Part shown: piece by piece, positions 46,023-56,841 of the stretch
Position numbering within the stretch: the stretch's first letter is position 1
Layout of the letters: each line of letters begins with the position of its first letter
NCBI GenBank assembly: GCA_947561395.2
Contig: OX387184.1
Coordinates: 35,268,766-35,332,765, forward strand
Source: Buxus sempervirens
Taxonomy: Eukaryota; Streptophyta; Magnoliopsida; Buxales; Buxaceae
Direction: 5' to 3'
DNA: 64,000 nucleotides
The notes under the pieces: generated by a model
Databases searched by the model: none
The model's input: the letters and a program-made list of their open reading frames with translations, nothing else
What the model was told of the DNA's origin: nothing
Program-made: the position numbers and the translations under genes

Positions 46023-47451
46023 AATGGGACAAAATAGTCAAGACAAGAAGAAGGCAATCAAAAGTTTTCAACTCGAGGTAAATGTAAGTTGTAAAAGAGT
46101 TAGGACAAAGTATGCAAGTTGTTGTACTCGTATGGTGTGCTAATCTAGCCGTCGTCGTCGGAGTACTGTTCACCTTAACATCCCCCCTGCTTTTAGGTTC
46201 AACAGGACACAAAAGTAAAATAAAAGTAAAATAAAAGTAAAAATAAGTACATGACAACTATAAGACAACTAATAAAGACAATAAATGTTTTTTGGATTTT
46301 GTAAAACTAAGACATGTGAATAATAAATGTAGTAGAAGGATAAAATGAAAAGACATGCAATTGGAGTAAAAAGATAAACAGGTTTAACACAAGGTTTGAC
46401 TGGGTCAATACAAAACGCAATGTTTGACTGGGTCAAACATGATGATGTATGTACGACGCGATCGCCAGGTTACGATCACAAAAATACTAATAACACTAAA
46501 ATGGTGGATTAAGGGATACAACATCTAAGACTTAAGCGTTGTAAGATGGCTCACTCTACATAACAGAGAAGTATCAGACATACGCTTAGCGTTGCTGGTG
46601 TTTCATAGATGCATCCCGACTTCGGGTAACTGGGGCTATGGGTTGGGTCTACCCATAGTAACACACAAAACCGCAACAGATAAAACATGCAAACCGCTCA
46701 TATAAGAGGTGTACTTACCGTTGGATGCTTTTCTCCATATAGGTTTTCCTAGAAAAGACAAAAGACACATTAAATGGACACACCTAACTAAGGGATAAGA
46801 TTTGTCTCACCAAAGTGATAAGAATACAACTCCATGAAGCTCATCACACATAAGTGACAGAGACATGTACCGTCATCATTATCTTCTCCGGGTGAGGGAA
46901 GGGCAAACTCACCTTAATGGATGAACACAGTTCAACTCCATAGAGCTCAAAACAACAAAGTTAAGAGATATGTACCGTCATTATCGTTTTCTCCAGATGA
47001 GAATAGAAGAATGGACAGGTTAGGGTAGATCATCTACTCTACAGTGTACAAGATTGGCTTATGGCTCTGATACCAGATAGGGTTCACACTCGGAAAGCAT
47101 GGGCTTTGATGTCACTACTGGCCTCCTATGAGTCACACTAGACCCTTACAGATCTACCTTTCTCCGGTTCACTACGCCATACTTAGGCCTTTGGCGCCTT
47201 TTCACACACTTCACGGCTTTGCAGCTGTTTCGGCTTCATTTCCCCTACTTATGGCTACTCACAAGCAATCTCCTGCTCCCATCTGAGGCTTCCTAGTGAC
47301 AAGCAAGACAGTCAACCAACAGAGACACCTTTGTGGTACATCGCCAGTTCACATCACTACGAGGGACCTAATGACTTCTAAACCTGGGACCTGTGGTTCC
47401 TAATGGCTCTAATGGAGGTCTGGACACATGGATCTGAGTAAACAGAATGCA
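46023..47451 (-). repeat. Right arm of the inverted repeat (viral leader, copy C)
   Basis: This is the complement of 44379-45826, with scattered substitutions and small indels. It ends at aacagaatgca (47441-47451), opposite tgcattctg of the left arm. The spacer between the arms is only about 196 bp, so the two arms would form a very long hairpin if transcribed or extruded. Confidence 0.85.
47063..47075 (-). other. tRNA-Met primer-binding site, minus copy
   Basis: The plus strand reads ggctctgatacca, so the minus strand reads TGGTATCAGAGCC, a perfect match to the usual tRNA-Met primer-binding site. It is the inverted counterpart of 44755-44767. Confidence 0.8.
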
Positions 47452-48228
47452 GGATTTCCTTATTTGTTCTTGATGTGCAGATATGTTGTCAAGGTATGCC
47501 TAAGTTTTGATCTTATCTTACTTAACAACTTGGAATATGATCTACTGCGAGGAACTCCATATCTGGCTACAGTCCTTATCAGATAACCCCCAAGGGTATC
47601 CAAGGACAACTTCAAGGAGTTCCAATCCACCTTCCGTTCATTTAAGCTTGCTTAAATTACAATTGTAATTTAAAATAAGTTAACTAAAATAAATTATTTA
47701 ATAACAATAAAAGAATGGAAAAATAACGCAAATTAATTAAAAATTGTAATAATTTTGGAAAAGAATAAAAATTAATTTCAAAATTGGATGATTATATTTA
47801 AATAAATTTTTAATAAAAACGTACAAAATAATATTAAATTAATTTTAAAATTTTATGAAATTAAATTACATGGAAAAAAGGAAAATATTTGTGGGTAAAA
47901 AATTTGTAAAATTACTCATGCTATTATTTATTTAGTAATGTTTACAAAAACTATAATATTAAAACAAATTTTAAAAATTGCTGAATTATTCGAAGTAAGT
48001 AAGAAGGATAGTTGCTTAGCTATTTATGATATAATTTACTTTGCAATCTATAAATTTTGAATGATATTCAAAATGATTAAGTTCCTGATATGTTTTTTGC
48101 TAAGTTGTTGCATTTTTCTTTTTTTTTCCTATTGTCCAAGTCTATATCAATCATGTTGTGATTGTCTGTGGATTGTCTGTGAGTAGCTGATTGTCTACGG
48201 ATTGTCTGTGAGTAGCAAATAGTAGTAT
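47452..48228. other. Right flank of the viral complex and AT-rich intron
   Basis: 47452-47650 is not part of the inverted repeat and is not recognised. It ends with tttaagcttgcttaaatt, sharing aagcttgcttaaa with both promoter copies. From 47655 the sequence is AT-rich intron without features. Confidence 0.4.
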
Positions 48229-48480
48229 GGCATTTGATAGTGGTCATGGAGGTGAGCAACATGGTTGGAGCCACGGGACCCGATAATGAGGAGGGCAGAA
48301 GCAAGACACAATGTACTTATTGCCACCAAGTTATTAAGGGTGGGGGTTGTTGCAATTGAAACACTTGGTGAAAGATAAAAGCATTTGGCGGATCATGTTC
48401 GCTTATACGAGGAGCATTGATTTAGGATGAGATCAAAGCATTTCCGCCCATTATTGGCGAAAGAGCAAGGTTCGAGCCAC
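48229..48480 (+). pseudogene. hAT BED zinc-finger relic
   Basis: Plus-strand readings give GWSHGTR and then CTYCHQVIKGG (48309-48341). This is the start of the BED-type zinc finger that opens plant hAT transposases (W.hg..., C.YC...i.GGi..lK.HL). The His half is scrambled by a frameshift and stops. Nothing of the catalytic domain follows, so this is only the first 80 or so codons of an element. Confidence 0.6.
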
Positions 48481-48779
48481 CTAGACATTTTTTTTCAGTT
48501 TTGATGACACCACTAACCACCATTGTATGTTGTTTTTTCTACTTGCTATTATTATTCGCAACTTTTCATTTCATTTGCACAATCAATTAAATGTTATTTG
48601 ATTAATATCTTTAATATTCTACCATTGTATGACCCTATGATTGCACTTATCATGTGTGATTCTGATTTTTTTAATAATATTGTTTGTGTATATAAATGAA
48701 TTTTATTCATGAATGACAATTTTTTCTCAAATAATATACGTTTTTCAATAGAGATACAAAAAAAATGGATCTTTTGGCA

Positions 48780-48905
48780 AAATTTCAGCAATTTCAAGCG
48801 ATTCGTAAGCTTTTTTTAGGTGAAATGTCAAAATTTTGACAACGTGCCACCGAAATGTCGTTTGTGCCCTAGACAAAACACCAAATGGCACCAAACTATA
48901 AACCT
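48780..48905. mobile_element. Partial MITE of the CAAGGTTT family
   Basis: The right end, complemented, reads CAAGGTTTATAGTTTGGTGC, and the interior has ttttgacaacgtgccaccgaaatg. These are the family words seen at 30893 and 49122. The left end was not found. Confidence 0.45.
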
Positions 48906-49121
48906 TGATTTGTTTCATCACTATTAATAGAAGACCAATATTTTTGTAATTAATTATGATGATTCTGAGTTGCATGTTACCAAGGTTTTACAAGTGTTTC
49001 TAAGTTGTATAGGCTACCATAGTAGTTTCTAGTCTCTAAATGATGTATGGATACTAGTTTGAATATTAATTCATAAGCTGTGTACCACATAATGTGTTTT
49101 TTTCCTAGGAATGCTTATAAG

Positions 49122-49458
49122 CATGGTTTTCTATTTCGGCCATTTGCGCCCCTAGCAGAAAGTTGTGCAAGGGAAAAATGGCCAAACTGCATCTCTGACA
49201 ATTTTCAGCATTGCGCCATTGAAATGCAGCGTCGTGCCAAGTGAAACGGGGCGAAATGAAATTTTTTTATAAAAAAATTTACTTTTTTGGGCGGTACAAA
49301 TCAAAATTTCGCTCTATTTAGGCAAAGTATCCCCAAAATTCAAAAAAAAAAAAACTCAATTTTGAGTTTTAATTTTCTCAACCAATCACAAAGTGCTACC
49401 GAAATTTAGTTTCGTGCCCTCAGCGACATGCCTAGCGGCACCAAAATGGAAAACCTTA
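49122..49458. mobile_element. hAT-like MITE, 337 bp
   Basis: The left end is CATGGTTTTCTATTTCGGCC. The right end complemented is TAAGGTTTTCCATTTTGG. Flanking octamers CTTATAAG (49114-49121) and CCTATATG (49459-49466) agree at 6 of 8 positions, a decayed 8-bp duplication. Internal phrases (gcgccattgaaatg, gccaagtgaaacg) match the other family members. Confidence 0.6.
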
Positions 49459-50254
49459 CCTATATGTTTCACATAGTTATTACTTTCATTTATTTTTAGG
49501 TTTTTCAAGCACAAACACGTTTGCTTTAGTACATTTGTAGTTACATTGCAAATTGTTGCCCAAACTAAATATTTTCCCAATATTACTACTTATTTTGAAG
49601 CCATCAATATGCACCCTGATATTTAGTTACTTGGGAGCAGGGTATATTCCTTCAATACTGATGTTTCAAAACCTTTCAACACTCTTTTTTGCACAAGTGT
49701 ACCCACAATCTTAAGATGGATTGAAACCCTGCAGGGTAAGGGAACCAAATCTTTAGTCTCTTCAATTTCATCTAAAAAATTACATAGGAGTTCACAGCAC
49801 AACTGCTCCTAGGGACATGAAACCAGACCCTTTCTTCTTCATTTTCTTTCAGAAATACTGGTCTCCCCTGACTAGCATAAGAAGATAAGAAATTTCTTTG
49901 TCCCCCTACCAAGACAATGTCTATGGTCTACCATAACATTGCATTCCAGATGATTACCCCATTCATTTTCATTAAAGGTGGGGAGAGGGGGTGGAGAGAG
50001 AGAGAGAGAGAGAGAGCCACTAAATTCTTAAAAGCCGCAGAATATCATTTAAATTCCTAAAAATAGGACATAAATTCGTTATAAAGAATGCTGATAAGAG
50101 AAAAATGATCTATTTCCAATCCTTTCAAAACATGTACTAATATGACCGACAATAACAATCAGTATGTCTTCATCACCAAAAATTGATATCTTAAATGCAG
50201 GAGAATAAACTAAAAGAGATATCCAAAATAAGAAGGGAAAAAATTATAAAATAC

Positions 50255-50356
50255 CTGAAAACCACTGAGAAGCGTTTCCATCTGTGACAAGATGCTATCG
50301 CAATCACGAATTTGATCATGAAGGGAAACTAGATTGTCACTTTCTTTTATGTAATC
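50255..50356 (-). CDS. VPS52: VPS52 exon (DYIKESDNLVSLHDQIRDCD segment)
   Basis: This minus-strand exon has 34 codons, from DYIKESDNLVSLHDQ through SILSQMETLLSGFQ. The acceptor is ATTCAG (50357-50362) and the donor is GTATTT, both phase 0. It is almost invariant among plant VPS52 proteins, within the N-terminal coiled coil. It follows VELDSIQ of the exon at 55025 and precedes AEIGSIS of the exon at 21280, across the giant intron. Confidence 0.96.
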
Positions 50357-53300
50357 CTGAATGATTAAAAAGAAAAGAAATACTAAATGACTAAATACAT
50401 TGCACAGTTGTAGGAAAACCGTTCAGTTAAAGCTAATTTGATAGGCAGATGTAACAATAATTTACTTCTACATAATGACTTAACAAAAAACCAATATCCT
50501 TATCTAAACTCATTATCTCTTAGTTGTTTGGCTCACAAGCGTATCTTTACAGACTATAACCAGAGTCAAATTCAAAGAACAGTGGCGCAGATATCCTATT
50601 TTGTAGCTGAATTTCAATTACCAGTGCAATAGAATAATCAGATGTAAACAATTGTTGCCAGATAAAAAATTACATGGAGTAAATAATATCGGAAATGAAA
50701 AATAAATTATTACAGGAAGCTAAAAAAAGAAGCAGTAAATAAATTAAGAAAGTTCAGGGAAGCAGAGAGGAAATTTCAATAAAAATCTGAGAAAAACAGA
50801 AACAGAGACATGTGGGAAAGGTAATTCCAACAGGAAATGTACTTCCCCATGTGTTTCCCTGCCCTTTCTAGACATTTCTTCCAAAAGTTTTATGTGTGCT
50901 TCTCTTTCCAGTGAAACCATTTTTGAAACGGCTTCACAAACACTATCAGAAAGGTAAGTGTCCAGGGAAGACATAATTCCTGATAACTGTGATAAAAACT
51001 TATTATAAAAGAGAACAAGCAAAATCCACATTCTTTTCATTCTACCAAAAAACATAGAGCCAAGCTTCAAGCATCATTCAAAATAAATGTTGACTACATT
51101 TCAATAAATATTCTGCACAGTGCCTGTTTTTCAAGCAGATAACTCACTTCCTATAGATGAAGACCAAGTCCAGTGTGCCTTGATGTAACTTCAACATTCC
51201 ATTTGTACAAAATTAATAATAAAAACTTTCTTATCTCATCTATCATAATTGTAGTCACAGTTCAAATTTTTGCAGTTCGATTTTGGGAGAAGTTCCCTCC
51301 TTCAAAATATGGGACCCAAGTGAGAAAATTCAATAGGGATTCATAAGTGGAAAATTGACAAAGATTAGAGATACAATGGAACAAACATTGAAAAGTTCTC
51401 AGAAAATTTCAAGGAATATTACAACAAAATTAATGAAGTCAAGGAAATCAAAATATTATAGAAAGATCAACATTATACATTAATGTCGGAAATGCGTAAA
51501 TATTGAAAATTAGCATTCCCATTTTTCTACATTTTGTTTAAACGTAGGATAGAAATAACTTCAAACATATTGTAATATGGCTCTTTTTCAATAAAAACTT
51601 ACAGAAATCTTATGAAACATGTGATGCCTACCCAGTTGGATGTTTCTACTGCCTTTTTTTTTTTTCCTTTACAACAGATTGTATTAAAAAAATTAGATAG
51701 ATAATTTAAAAATATTTCTCTATGAAGTACAAAAATCAGTACCTCTTAGCTGACTGCTCCTATGTGATACCTTATCAACTAGGCAACCCTTGCCCCTGGG
51801 GCCTCTTCATTACTAATTGAATTATAGAGCAATCAAGTGCAATCATCATCCACAACTTCAGGCTCATGGGGTGTGGTTCATCAAAACAAGGTGCTCTCCT
51901 TTAGGTTCTGTTTGTTTTAGTAGAAAATAATAATATTTTTTGGAAAAATTATTCAAGAAAAGATTTTCCTTCTTTTATTTCCACCTGCTTCGATATAAGA
52001 TGAAAAATTTGTGGAATCTTTCCTCTTTCTTTTTAACCAAGAATGAACACGTAACAAAACAGATTTTCTGCAACCCTTCGCAAGCTCACCGCAGAGCTCA
52101 ACCCGCGAGGGCTGTGGCTGAGTTTCCAATATTATCAGGCTCCACAAACCCAAACATCTTCCTATCATAGTAACAACTATCATCAACTCCTAAGACCTTC
52201 ATGCATTGAGAATTGTCTTCAAGCAAAGTGTGCTTATTAGTCCTTCTCTATTACCACCATAGTTCAAAATACCATATAAAAGTTAAGGTCCGATCCTTCA
52301 AAAAAGGAAACTTCCATTAACATACTGATAAGCTAGAAAAAGTTTAAGAAATCGTAAAAATGTTGGAAATGCGTGGAAATTCCTAGAGACTTGAACAAAG
52401 ACTCATTATAAATGCAAAGACAAGCTCAAAAATGATGACATAAAATACATTTCATACCATTTACACATTCAAATAGCATTAAAAAAATGTTGAAACAGGC
52501 CACAATGTGCAGCCACACAAGGAAACTTTGGCCATATTGTTTTTTTTTTCTCTCTTAAGCAATAACCAAATCACATTGACAAGTAAAAAGGTAACGATTA
52601 AAAAAAACTCAAATAAAACAAAATAAGAAAATAAAAAGTTAGGATACTTTTCCTCCTCTCTCCCATAAAGCTTCCCTTCTTAGAGACCGACACTTTTCTT
52701 TCCTCATCATTCAAAATTGATATGATCTGAAAGGGAGGGGCACTTATTATGCTGAATGGCTTGTTCAGCTTTGGATTATGGGGTCTTCAGGAGGGCTTCT
52801 GTAGGTTATAGTTGTATAGTGGAATGTCATTGTCTTGTGGTTTTTTTTGGTGGCTTTTTGGGGATGCTGGGGCTTGTGAGGATTGTGTAGAGACTTTTTG
52901 GTGTTTTGTGCTGTTGCACTTCCGATTGTATGCTCCATACTTTTGCTTTTTCATAATCATATATATATAATATACACATACATTATTCATAAATAAATAA
53001 AAAAGGAGGCCAATCACAATGAAGCAAGGGGCCACGTAGGAAAAAAGTTAAAAAAACAACTGCATTTTAAAGTGAAACGAATACCCTTAAGTTATTGTTT
53101 TCCTAAATCCTAGTTATTCTCTTTCTTATTCTTATTACTATCACTTTCCAAACAGGGCCGAAAAAAGAAAACCATTAACATTTCCAGGTTGTATGCCTGG
53201 AAAAAAGAAGGTTTGTTATACAATTTAAGCAATTACAAAAGTAATGGATTATATCCCTGTCCCATAGTGTTTCTGTTCTGTCGTTCAAGAACAAACACTT

Positions 53301-55024
53301 CACCTAACTCTTTTGAATCACGGCCAGCATTTTCCCCACTAACCAAATTACATTCAACCACTAAACGAACTTGGTTGAGAAAGATTTTTTATGCAACTCT
53401 CATGTATCAGCTTATTGAGCATTTAGCAATAACATTAACTTTTGATTTGTAAATTAATAATGTTATAAGCCTTCAGTTAAGAATTTAGAATTTGAGATAC
53501 TGTTCAATAATTTAATTGATGATGTAATTTATCAATCTCTTTCCACTGATATGTAACTTGAAGTATTGATCCTAGCTGTAGACCATTATATATGAGAATT
53601 TAAATTTGAAGTACTAACAAGTAATAATAAGCTAGTAACTTAAGAACCCCTAATGGTTTTTGGGTAAGAGACTGTGGCAAGTCTTACTTTCAGAAACGGA
53701 GTCCCGTTAAAAGATAAAAAAACAAAAATTGCTAATTATCAGCTTGATTAACATATTAGCCCTTTGATTTCACAATATTATTTTGGATGGCAAAAACCAT
53801 TAAAAAACTCAAATGGAACTTTGAAAGTTAAATATGCAAATAAGATGGTTCAAAATTTAATCCATATGTTATTATTTTGCATTGAGATTTTTAGTAGTCA
53901 GACTCACTTAGTGATGGTCCTAATATTTCATTTTCTACATGTCAGACATACAGTTTAAGGACTCTTATTTTGGGTTCTTAAGCACCAAAAAGTAGGCATT
54001 GCCTTTAACTAAGTTATACATTTTACTTATAAATGTAGGCAACTTGTCCGTAAAATATGAGCAACATGCAGAAGTTACAGTTGTATTAGAAATGCACACA
54101 CACACATCTATAAGGTTTTCAACTATTATAGTCAACAATTCTCTGTCAGCAACAAATGATCATAACATTTCCGTGTAAAATGCAAATGATCATATGAGCA
54201 AACAATCATAACATCTTAGCTCAATTTCATTCATTAACCTGAAAGTGGAAAGAATAAAGTATATATTTTAGTAATAAAATCATATGAGCAACTTCTTGGC
54301 TGGACAATATGCCTTTAAATCACTCAGTAAATTTCATGAGTAAGCAAACATTTGTTGTGAATGAAAATAAACAATCATTGCATTTCAGTGTAATAGTGCA
54401 TTTCTCCTAAACCAAAATCATAAGCACAGGGCATCAGATGAAATACATGGAAACAAATTGGCCAAACTCTTTCAAAATTTAGCATATGATTTCTAACCAA
54501 GCCAGCCAAATCTCAAATAAAAACCACAAAATTTAGCCATTAGCATAAGAAACGAGGTTTTGTAAGTAATGTCATTCTTCTTCCCCGTTGCACTGATAAC
54601 CGACTCCATCAAAAAGAGAGTAAAAAAAAAGGAACAGAAAGAAGAATTACTTGTAGCATTTCCATGCAAAAAAACACAGTTCGTCGCAAAAAAATCTTCT
54701 TGAATGCCACAAAGATGGATGTGTTGGAATAACATTCTAACAAGCATCTTTATTAACATTTAATAAACTCTTCTCCAAATAGAGAATAAATAAAAATGTA
54801 GAACATGAAATGTAAATAAACAATTACCAAAAAAATAGAAAGAAGACACACAGAGGAAAGAAGAGAGAGAAAATAAAATTGAATATTCATAACATGGCTG
54901 CACCAACCTGAATTGGACATGAAGATATAGAATGAACAATTAATAAAAAAAATAGAAACAAGAGAGGCAAAGAGAAGAAGAGAAAGAAAATAGAACTGAA
55001 TATTCATAACATGGCTGCACCAAC
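50357..55024 (-). other. VPS52 intron, 4668 bp
   Basis: Mostly unassigned AT-rich DNA. It contains a probable LINE 3' end (52720-53003) and a 117-bp tandem duplication touching the splice donor (54799-55032). No other gene is seen; small open frames have no recognisable similarity. Confidence 0.85.
52720..53003 (+). mobile_element. Probable LINE 3' untranslated end
   Basis: A G/T-rich stretch (ggttttttttggtggctttt, ttgtgaggattgtg, ttccgattgtatgctcc) runs into an AT-rich end, attattcataaataaataaaa. This composition and order match the 3' ends of plant L1 elements. No coding part and no certain duplication are seen. Confidence 0.35.
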
Positions 55025-55032
55025 CTGAATTG
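54799..55032. repeat. 117-bp tandem duplication spanning a VPS52 splice donor
   Basis: Two diverged copies (about 54799-54915 and 54916-55032) share caattaccaaaa/caattaataaaa, gagaaagaaaata and the identical end gaatattcataacatggctg plus caccaacctgaattg. The second copy contains the real donor of the exon at 55025 (complement of accaac|ctgaattg). The first therefore carries a second, identical donor 117 bp into the intron. Confidence 0.85.
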
Positions 55033-55120
55033 AGTCCAATTCAACTTGCCGTACATTGTTCTCAACACCTTTCGTATACTCTCGCAGTTTTGTGCCTTTA
55101 GAAAGTATATTTGCCACCAC
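55025..55120 (-). CDS. VPS52: VPS52 exon (VVANILSKGTKLREYTKGVE segment)
   Basis: This minus-strand exon has 32 codons, from VVANILSKGTKLREYTKG to NNVRQVELDSIQ. The acceptor is TCCTAG (55121-55126) and the donor is GTTGGT, both phase 0. It is the first VPS52 exon in transcription order visible here. In known plant proteins it follows a short acidic N-terminal region (FEED...LQQELEEC), which I could not find up to 64000. The last bases of the exon and its donor are duplicated downstream in the intron. Confidence 0.95.
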
Positions 55121-56478
55121 CTAGGAAACAACAACTGATTCAAACTAGACCCCCAAGTTGAAATAGTGGAAAGGTGGGTCAAAAAATCAGATTGAAACAT
55201 AAAACCATTAGGGATGACGTAGAATTGAATCAGGATTTAAATTTTAAGACCATGACATTCAAATAATTTTATCCATAAATTAAGGAAAAAGTGTGATGTA
55301 ATATACAAAACATCTAAAAATAAGTTGAAACGTTTTGTGGGTTGCCTTGTCAGCTCTAGCTACATGGCGAGAAATGATTTTTTCTACCACACGGAGCACT
55401 TATTTGGCCAACCCAACACATTGACCCAAGGAAATTTTTTGAACAGGCGAAGAAGGCAATACTTGAACACATATAAACCTTATTATAGGTGTATCAGATT
55501 TTGTCATGCTAAGTGTAGCCATTGAATCTTTTAACACTTTCCAAAGTTCTTTATGAGAAGAACTTAGACTTGGGAAATTATTATTAATTTTCTACCATCT
55601 GGCACATGTGCTTGGGGCAGAAGCTCACAACATGAGAAATTTGACTGTATGAAGTATATATTCCAGGATAGTGTTTGCAGAATCATCTGCCACACCAGAC
55701 TTCTAAGTTGTGTCTTACCAGTGAAGCTCAACACAAAAATATAGTGGCGAAAATGAAATAAAAACAACAACATCACATCACATGTCAGGCAGCTTCCATC
55801 ACATTATATCACAAACATGACCATCTTAAACTGATACATCACGTAATATGCCGAGTTTCCAAGACATGAAATACACACACACACATAAAAAGAACAAGAA
55901 GAAAAGCAATCCTTTCAAATCAGCATAATTAATATCAAGATCATCACACCCCCATAACAAGAAGTAAATGTCACGTTTAACCATGGAAAACCTACTTCCA
56001 CACTATGCATATTATCTATTTAACACTTTCAAAATAAAATGAAGTACCTTCTGGTGCTTTGGTCAGGAAGAAAGCACATTACTCTTTATTTTTTACAAAA
56101 TGAAATTTACTAAAAATGAAGAGAACTTTAAATGGCATTGATTTCCCAAACATACAAAATGAACAAAAATCATGGTCTGACAAGAGAGCCATGAGCCTCA
56201 TGTTCTGGACAAATGATATGGTTTGAATGAACAAGTAATTCATGACACAAGTCACCAATTTAAACAAGAAAATAAGACTCCAAGGCACTTAACAAATTTT
56301 CTATATATTTCAATTTGAATCATGGATTCAAATTGCAAAAAATATGATTTTTAGAACAGGAGGAGAAAGTTTTGTGTCATCTTTAAACAAGCAAATGATT
56401 TTTATGTGACTCGTGGTGAGAAGAGAAAAAAGGATAGTAGAATTAATGTGATAAAACAACAGTATTTTAACTTTAGAC
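55121..56478. other. VPS52 intron, nothing recognised
   Basis: AT-rich intronic DNA with a short CA repeat near 55871. No coding exon, inverted repeats or LINE motifs are seen. Confidence 0.5.
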
Positions 56479-56748
56479 GAAGGTTTGAAATTTTATATTT
56501 CACCGGGCATGCCTAGCTAAATTTCTAGGGCATGCCGAGAAATCTAGGGAAAATAAATTCTCCACAATTTTGGGGAAATCTGGGGAACTTTCACTAGATT
56601 TCGCCAGCATGTCGCCAAATTTCCCTAAATTTTCCTAATCTGGGGAAATATTTATCAAATTTCGTCGACATGCCGCCAGATTTCGTCGGCTCCAATTTCG
56701 TGCCACTACCCCCTAAAAAGCGAAATTTCACCAGTATGCTGCCACACT
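56479..56748. mobile_element. hAT-like MITE with 8-9 bp target duplication
   Basis: The repeat ACTTTAGAC stands at 56470-56478 and again at 56749-56757, flanking 270 bp. The left part, GAAGGTTTGAAATTTTATAT, and the interior words tttcgccagcatgtcgcc and tttcgtcggc place it in the same family as 19537 and 30893. It encodes nothing. The extreme ends are too mutated to pair. Confidence 0.55.
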
Positions 56749-56841
56749 ACTTTAGACATTTCCATGCAACTCTCAACAAGTAAAGGTAACTCCATCTAAG
56801 ACATTCCACTCTACAGAAGGCAAAGTTCTATGTTAATAGTC

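Larger units (their letters stand above)
34170..47650. mobile_element. Rearranged endogenous pararetrovirus-like complex (Caulimoviridae-type)
   Basis: Pieces of one viral or virus-like family are assembled in mixed orientation. They are a promoter copy (34170-34293, +), a leader repeat copy (35526-38180, +, carrying two nested insertions), a coat/zinc knuckle/protease gene (38250-40875, -), an exonuclease-bearing gene (about 40800-43555, +), a second promoter and leader (43640-45826, +) and an inverted leader copy (46023-47451, -). Diagnostic traits are the CCHC knuckle followed by DTGA protease, a 35S-like TATA/poly(A) arrangement and tRNA-Met primer-binding sites. No reverse transcriptase, RNase H or movement protein was found. 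All genes carry stops or frameshifts, so it is a dead fossil. The right limit is uncertain (between 47451 and about 47665). Confidence 0.72.
21281..50254 (-). other. Giant VPS52 intron, 28,974 bp
   Basis: The two flanking exons (…TLLSGFQ and AEIGSIS…) are adjacent in the protein and both have phase-0 splice sites, so everything between them is removed as one intron unless there is an unrecognised internal exon. It contains at least seven L1 fragments, two hAT relics, several MITEs, a solo LTR, a PIF/Harbinger-like element and the pararetrovirus-like complex. Stretches with nothing recognised include 21290-22340, 23900-25200, 32040-33040 and 49470-50250. Confidence 0.88.
11725..55120 (-). other. 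VPS52: VPS52 gene, internal part (six exons and the introns between them)
   Basis: VPS52 is a subunit of the GARP complex (and of EARP), which tethers endosome-derived vesicles at the trans-Golgi network; the Arabidopsis homologue is known as POK. Six minus-strand exons together encode about 199 contiguous residues that I recognise as the N-terminal coiled-coil part of plant VPS52. All borders are GT/AG, five introns are phase 0, and no exon contains a stop. Exon order and phase agree with a single gene read from 55120 down to 11725. The N-terminal exon(s) are not found between 55121 and 64000, and the C-terminal two thirds are not found between 1 and 11724, so the gene extends past both ends of the window. 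Its introns are unusually long because of transposons. The gene looks intact where seen. Confidence 0.9.

Noticed and set aside
44379-47451. Inverted repeat interpreted as the paired LTRs of a retrotransposon or as a foldback DNA transposon
   Set aside because: LTRs are direct repeats. The outer ends show no TG/CA, no terminal motif and no target duplication, and one arm continues smoothly from a viral promoter and leader.
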